A stretch of DNA of 7,934 bases, taken from Pseudomonadota bacterium. GTDB lineage: Bacteria > Pseudomonadota > Gammaproteobacteria > GRL18. Below the pieces are notes generated by a model. It saw only the letters and a list, made by a program, of their open reading frames with translations. It did not search any database and was not told where the DNA came from. Numbering within the stretch: position 1 is the first letter of the stretch; every line of letters begins with the position of its first letter. The translations under genes and the position numbers were made by a program. This document shows, in pieces, positions 5,569 to 7,934 of the stretch. The stretch covers positions 1 through 7,934 of the forward strand of contig DAOVUE010000051.1 in NCBI GenBank assembly GCA_030632745.1, read 5' to 3'.

Positions 5569-6243
5569 TCAGAACCTGAAATAAGACTTTAATATCTGAT
5601 TGGTAAAATGAGTTCTAAGATAAAATCCACGCGGCAGGGTTTGTTCTCTTAAACCATCCTGACCAATTCCAGTGGTTAGTATAGATGAATTTGCTGCTTT
5701 AGGGCGAATTTGTAGTGCTTCCCCCTGATGTGCAGTTATTGTTTTGACCTGTCCAAGGCTGATAAGTTCCATAAATTCTTCCCAATCGGCTTGCAAACTG
5801 TCTAATTGCTCTTCTGTTGGCGACCAGAGAAAGCTATTGCCGACTTTTCGTTCGCCCAGAGTGAGAGCCGGATCGGCTTCAATAGGAACCCATAACACCT
5901 TTTTCAGTTTTTTATAAACACAGGATTCCTGCCATTGAAGTCCGGTATGATTTAATAAGGGGACCACACAAACAAAAGTAGTTTCTTTTGCTTTATGATG
6001 AGCATTTAGAGGGATTGTTTTTAATTCTATGTCAAGATTTTGAAAATCGGGTTGTGAAAGATTTCCGGCGGAAGCACCCAGGTGGATTTCAATAAGCTGC
6101 CCAATCCAGCCCTTATTATGGTTTAAATTTTCCGGTACAGGCCAGCCAATTTCGCTAGCGAGCTGAGATAAATTCTTTCCGCATAATTCCTGTCCCCGGG
6201 ATATGAGTTCATTTTCAGATTCTGGTTTTTGATAGTTTGTCAC
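5569..6243 (-). CDS. mutH: DNA mismatch repair endonuclease MutH
   Basis: Strand-discriminating endonuclease of methyl-directed mismatch repair; nicks the unmethylated strand at hemimethylated GATC after activation by MutL. 224 residues, close to the E. coli length (229). The N-terminal region ends with NKGWIGQLIEIHLGASAG (43-60), followed by the D-(x)n-E-x-K nuclease core with D66, E73 and K75 (in DFQNLDIELKT) plus E52, matching E. coli D70, E77, K79 and E56. ETTFVCVVPLL (87-97), KKVLWVPIEA (114-123), LGQVKTITAHQGEALQIRPKAA in part (162-183) and the C-terminal LPRGFYLRTHFT (203-214) are typical. Start is GTG at 6243: an in-frame TAA at 6261-6259 rules out a longer protein, and there is no ATG near the N-terminus. 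No Shine-Dalgarno is visible because a tandem repeat abuts the start. Confidence 0.96.
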   Translation of the reverse strand: MTNYQKPESENELISRGQELCGKNLSQLASEIGWPVPENLNHNKGWIGQLIEIHLGASAGNLSQPDFQNLDIELKTIPLNAHHKAKETTFVCVVPLLNHTGLQWQESCVYKKLKKVLWVPIEADPALTLGERKVGNSFLWSPTEEQLDSLQADWEEFMELISLGQVKTITAHQGEALQIRPKAANSSILTTGIGQDGLREQTLPRGFYLRTHFTNQILKSYFRF

Positions 6244-6249
6244 TGTACT

Positions 6250-6320
6250 GGCTGATGGTTAAACGCTGGCTAATGGTTAAACGCTGACTGGATAGTTAAA
6301 CGCTGGCTAATAGTTAAACA
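6250..6320. repeat. Tandem ~18-base repeat, about four units, abutting mutH
   Basis: Units start at 6250, 6268, 6286 and 6305 (18, 18, 19 and 16+ bases). The plus-strand consensus is GGCTAATGGTTAAACGCT; unit 3 has one extra base (GACTGGATAG...). On the coding (minus) strand each unit carries GTTTAA, the same bases as the last codon and stop of the upstream 59-residue gene, so the array looks like duplication of that gene's 3' end. It ends 6 bases before the mutH GTG and replaces the place where a ribosome site would be expected. Confidence 0.8.
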
Positions 6321-6493
6321 GATTTCATTAATAAAAAAATAAAACCCACAACAAGTACTAAAGGGATTAATACCGAGATAAGATCATTGCCTGATGCCTT
6401 AGGGCTGTTTTTCACCATTTCTTTTACTCGGGGGAACAAATAAAGCAGCATTGCAACAATTAATAATGCCGAGAAGATTTTCATCCAATCCAT
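6314..6493 (-). CDS. Small two-helix membrane protein, 59 residues
   Basis: A 59-residue protein, short enough to be missed by length cut-offs. It begins MDWMKIFSALLIVAM and has a first hydrophobic helix (about 5-20), a short loop PRVKEMVKNSPKASGND (21-37) with four basic residues, and a second helix at about 38-56 (LISVLIPLVLVVGFIFLL), ending KSV. I recall hypothetical small membrane proteins of the pattern MDWMKIF-hairpin-SPKGS in gammaproteobacteria, but no function is known to me. The positive-inside rule places the loop in the cytoplasm with both ends outside. AAGG at 6507-6504 could be the ribosome site, 10 bases ahead. It precedes mutH by 70 bases on the same strand and may be cotranscribed. 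Its stop codon lies inside the tandem repeat array. Confidence 0.75.
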   Translation of the reverse strand: MDWMKIFSALLIVAMLLYLFPRVKEMVKNSPKASGNDLISVLIPLVLVVGFIFLLMKSV

Positions 6494-6585
6494 TATGGGT
6501 AGACCTTATAGTTAATCGTTTGTATAAATGAGATAAGAGACGAAGTTGAAGAAAATGTAGATGTATTATTGAAAGATACAGACAA

Positions 6586-6636
6586 TTAAATGACAGAAGT
6601 AAACTATCTAGTAGACAATAGTTCTCTGTCATTTAA
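6586..6636. terminator. Long hairpin downstream of the Bax-inhibitor gene
   Basis: TTAAATGACAGA (6586-6597) and TCTGTCATTTAA (6625-6636) are perfect 12-base inverted repeats; inside, AACTAT (6602-6607) pairs with ATAGTT (6618-6623). It lies 25 bases after the stop of the minus-strand Bax-inhibitor gene. The minus-strand continuation TTGTCTG is not a clean T-run, so termination is plausible but not certain; it could be an mRNA 3' stabiliser. Confidence 0.45.
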
Positions 6637-6637
6637 G

Positions 6638-6654
6638 TGCGGTTTTAAATCGCA
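6638..6654. other. Small hairpin directly after the Bax-inhibitor stop
   Basis: TGCGGTT and AATCGCA pair (7 pairs with one G-T wobble) around a three-base loop, 7 bases after the stop codon on the minus strand. With the larger hairpin next to it this makes a double stem-loop 3' region. Either may end transcription. Confidence 0.3.
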
Positions 6655-6661
6655 TTATTGC

Positions 6662-7330
6662 CTAATCATCACCTGAAGCAAAGCCAAGCAGGGCAAGAAG
6701 ATTAACAAAAATATTAAATAAATTTAAATATAAGCCAACGGTTGCCATTATATAATTTGTTTCGCCGCCATTGATGATACGGCTGGTATCATATAATATA
6801 AAACCACTCATGATCAGGATAATAAAGACAGACAATGCTAAAGATAATGCCGGGATTTGCATAAATATATTAGCCAGCATAGTAATAAGAACTAACACCA
6901 TACCCACTACAAGCATGCCGCCCATAAAACTAAAATCACGACGTGATGTTAAAGCATAACCGGAAAGTGCCAGGAAGATAATTCCGGTACCACCTAAGGC
7001 AGTCATAATTAACTGACCGCCATTAGACATTTGCAGATAGTTATTAAGCATAGGGCCTATGCCAAAGCCGAGCAGACCTGTTATGGCGAAAACAACTCCA
7101 ATACCTGCAACGCTGTTAGCAGTGCGGGGCAGTGCAAACCAGATAAGACCCAGGGCTCCGAATGTGGCAACCAGAGGCATAAAGCCAGGCATTTGCATCT
7201 GCATAGATATAAAAGCCGTAAATGCACTAAAAATTAATGTGAGAGAAAGCAGGGCATAAGTGTTTTTCAGCACTTTATTCGTTGCCAGTATACTTTCCTG
7301 TGAACGTGCTGTATCAATATATTGATTCAT
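6662..7330 (-). CDS. Bax inhibitor-1/YccA family membrane protein
   Basis: Inner-membrane protein of the BI-1/YccA (TMBIM) family, 222 residues with seven hydrophobic helices (about 24-43, 50-67, 76-97, 105-125, 136-156, 160-181, 193-216). Relatives include YccA, which modulates the FtsH protease, and YetJ, a pH-sensitive calcium leak. The family signature near the end is clear: YDTSRIINGGETNYI (180-194) followed by LYLNLFNIFVNLLALLG (200-216); D181 is one candidate of the di-aspartyl pH sensor. The start is the ATG at 7330, with GGAGG at 7346-7342 eleven bases ahead; a TTG at 7348 would overlap that ribosome site and is rejected. The N-terminal NQYIDTARSQESILATNKVL is typical of this subgroup. 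Upstream lies a 70-base inverted repeat that may form the mRNA leader. Confidence 0.93.
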   Translation of the reverse strand: MNQYIDTARSQESILATNKVLKNTYALLSLTLIFSAFTAFISMQMQMPGFMPLVATFGALGLIWFALPRTANSVAGIGVVFAITGLLGFGIGPMLNNYLQMSNGGQLIMTALGGTGIIFLALSGYALTSRRDFSFMGGMLVVGMVLVLITMLANIFMQIPALSLALSVFIILIMSGFILYDTSRIINGGETNYIMATVGLYLNLFNIFVNLLALLGFASGDD

Positions 7331-7367
7331 TATTGTAACTGCCTCCAAAGCAGAAGTTATATTTTTT

Positions 7368-7437
7368 AACCTAAATAACTCAGTTGGATCGTAGCGCCTT
7401 AGGCATTCAAAGTAGATTTAACTGAGTTATTTAGGTT
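7368..7437. repeat. 70-base element with perfect 18-base inverted arms
   Basis: AACCTAAATAACTCAGTT (7368-7385) is exactly complementary to AACTGAGTTATTTAGGTT (7420-7437). The 34-base interior holds GTAGC followed by GCCT-T-AGGC (7396-7404), a small palindrome. The minus-strand exit of the stem is AAAAAAT and the plus-strand exit TAATGA, so neither direction gives a terminator T-run. It sits between the likely Bax-inhibitor promoter and its ribosome site. Confidence 0.75.
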
Positions 7438-7442
7438 TAATG

Positions 7443-7448
7443 ATTATA
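7443..7448 (-). promoter_or_regulatory. Candidate -10 box for the Bax-inhibitor gene
   Basis: The minus strand reads TATAAT exactly here, preceded by CCTG. No strong -35 is seen at the usual distance (ATATTA at 17 bases). Transcription would begin near 7436-7437, at the outer edge of the 70-base inverted repeat, giving an mRNA whose first bases are the hairpin arm. Confidence 0.4.
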
Positions 7449-7546
7449 CAGGTTTATTTATAGTCTAATATGATATCTGTGACAAGATAAATCAAGGAAA
7501 ATTCATTTTTTTTTCATTCGGACTAGCATTTAAAATACAGGTTGTT

Positions 7547-7552
7547 TATAAT
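7547..7552 (+). promoter_or_regulatory. Candidate -10 box for tRNA-Ser
   Basis: A perfect TATAAT lies 16 bases before the tRNA 5' end, giving an expected start near 7559 and a leader of roughly ten bases. The -35 position holds only weak matches (CTAGCA at 7523-7528, 18-base spacer). Confidence 0.5.
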
Positions 7553-7568
7553 TCACCTGCTTTTCGAC

Positions 7569-7659
7569 GGTGGGCTGGCAGAGCGGCTGAATGCACTGGT
7601 CTTGAAAACCAGCAAGGAGTTAAATCCTTCGGGGGGTTCAAATCCCTCGCCCATCGCCA
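7569..7659 (+). tRNA. tRNA-Ser (anticodon UGA)
   Basis: A complete class II tRNA of 91 bases. The acceptor stem is GGTGGGC (7569-7575) with GCCCATC (7649-7655), discriminator G7656, and an encoded CCA (7657-7659). The anticodon stem CTGGT/ACCAG encloses loop CTTGAAA with anticodon TGA at 7603-7605, which decodes UCN (chiefly UCA) serine codons. The long variable arm (AAGGA...TCCTT, about 7613-7629) and the T-arm GGGGG-TTCAAAT-CCCTC (7632-7648 region) confirm serine identity. No intact integrase or duplicated 3' end is visible nearby, so there is no sign that it is used as an attachment site here. Confidence 0.96.
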
Positions 7660-7729
7660 TTTATCTATCTTTAAAATAAAAAGCAATAAAAAGCACTCCT
7701 CAGGTTTTAACTTTATTCTGCTTACTATT

Positions 7730-7761
7730 TAGTTAGTTTCCCCAAATAGCTAGTTTTCCCC
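7730..7761. repeat. Imperfect direct repeat TAGYTAGTTTTCCCC
   Basis: TAGTTAGTTTCCCC (7730-7743) is followed three bases later by TAGCTAGTTTTCCCC (7747-7761). It lies about 120 bases upstream of the gacA/uvrY-like start in otherwise AT-rich sequence. The rest of the 7660-7881 gap shows a 7-base inverted repeat TATTGCT/AGCAATA (7802-7808, 7820-7826) and a TAGAAT (7842-7847) that could be a -10 box; nothing coding is seen. Confidence 0.4.
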
Positions 7762-7881
7762 ATATATCAATTTTAAAATAATAATTTTGTTTGATGACAA
7801 TTATTGCTTTTCTGCGTGTAGCAATATCCTTTTAAACAGGTTAGAATTTCTGACTAAATAAAACGCTTCAGGAGATTTTAA

Positions 7882-7934
7882 GTGATAACAGTTTTGCTGG
7901 TTGATGATCATGAGCTGGTTCGTACAGGGATTAG
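7882..7934 (+). CDS. uvrY: Two-component response regulator, GacA/UvrY-like, 3'-truncated
   Basis: Only the first 17 codons are inside the window. Translation from GTG gives MITVLLVDDHELVRTGI, which matches the starts of UvrY (MINVLLVDDHELVRAGI) and GacA (MIRVLVVDDHDLVRTGI) in almost every position. The acidic pair VDDHE is the metal-binding patch of the receiver domain. In well-studied relatives this regulator, with BarA/GacS, activates the Csr/Rsm small RNAs. The GTG start has a strong ribosome site, AGGAGA at 7870-7875, six bases ahead. Other LuxR-type (NarL/FixJ) regulators begin similarly, so the exact orthology depends on sequence beyond the window. Confidence 0.82.
   Translation, partial: MITVLLVDDHELVRTGI

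Noticed and set aside
6250..6320. CRISPR array
   Set aside because: Units are contiguous without unique spacers, and no cas genes are present.
6399..6632. 77-codon minus-strand frame in front of and across the small membrane gene
   Set aside because: It is in another frame from the 59-residue membrane protein, covers the hairpin at 6586-6636, and its translation shows no coherent hydrophobic or domain pattern.
7331..7348. Upstream TTG start for the Bax-inhibitor gene
   Set aside because: It would overlap the GGAGG ribosome site, and family members begin at the MNQ methionine.
7569..7659. tRNA-Ser as the attachment site of an integrated element
   Set aside because: No integrase and no second copy of the tRNA 3' end are seen in the window.

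Overview
The window is an AT-rich stretch of a gammaproteobacterial chromosome. The gene content points there: mutH (essentially confined to Gammaproteobacteria), a CsiV-type periplasmic protein, an S-methyl-5'-thioinosine phosphorylase of the Pseudomonas type, and the start of a GacA/UvrY response regulator. The genus cannot be fixed from sequence alone. The DsrE-like gene would fit a sulfur-oxidising or methylotrophic lineage, but that is only a hint.

Plus-strand half (1-4234). The window opens inside a two-permease ABC importer of the dipeptide/oligopeptide/nickel type (end of the B-type permease, then a complete C-type permease overlapping it by 4 bases). Next come nagZ (peptidoglycan recycling), a DsrE-like small protein, hpt (hypoxanthine/guanine phosphoribosyltransferase) and mtnP (methylthioinosine phosphorylase). 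The last two form a short salvage route: the phosphorylase releases hypoxanthine and Hpt turns it into IMP.

Minus-strand half (7330-4272). In transcription order: a Bax-inhibitor-1/YccA seven-helix membrane protein, an unlisted 59-residue membrane protein (6493-6314), mutH, an acyl-carrier-like protein that lacks the phosphopantetheine serine, and csiV. mtnP and csiV converge on a short palindrome at 4240-4265. On the right, a complete tRNA-Ser(UGA) and the first 17 codons of a gacA/uvrY-like gene lie on the plus strand.

The most unusual content is between the genes. Two 112-base elements (1008-1119 and 3315-3426) each sit 20-29 bases behind a stop codon, in the same orientation. They share a 60-base core (55/60 identical) bounded by GAAG...CTTC. 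Outside the core each copy has 26-base arms that pair with each other (20/26 and 22/26 positions) but are unrelated between the copies, so the core is conserved while the stem is locus-specific. A further 70-base element with perfect 18-base arms (7368-7437) lies in front of the Bax-inhibitor gene, possibly at the very 5' end of its mRNA. A 51-base hairpin (6586-6636), a tandem 18-base repeat abutting the mutH start (6250-6320) and several smaller palindromes complete the picture. No intergenic gap exceeds about 225 bases.
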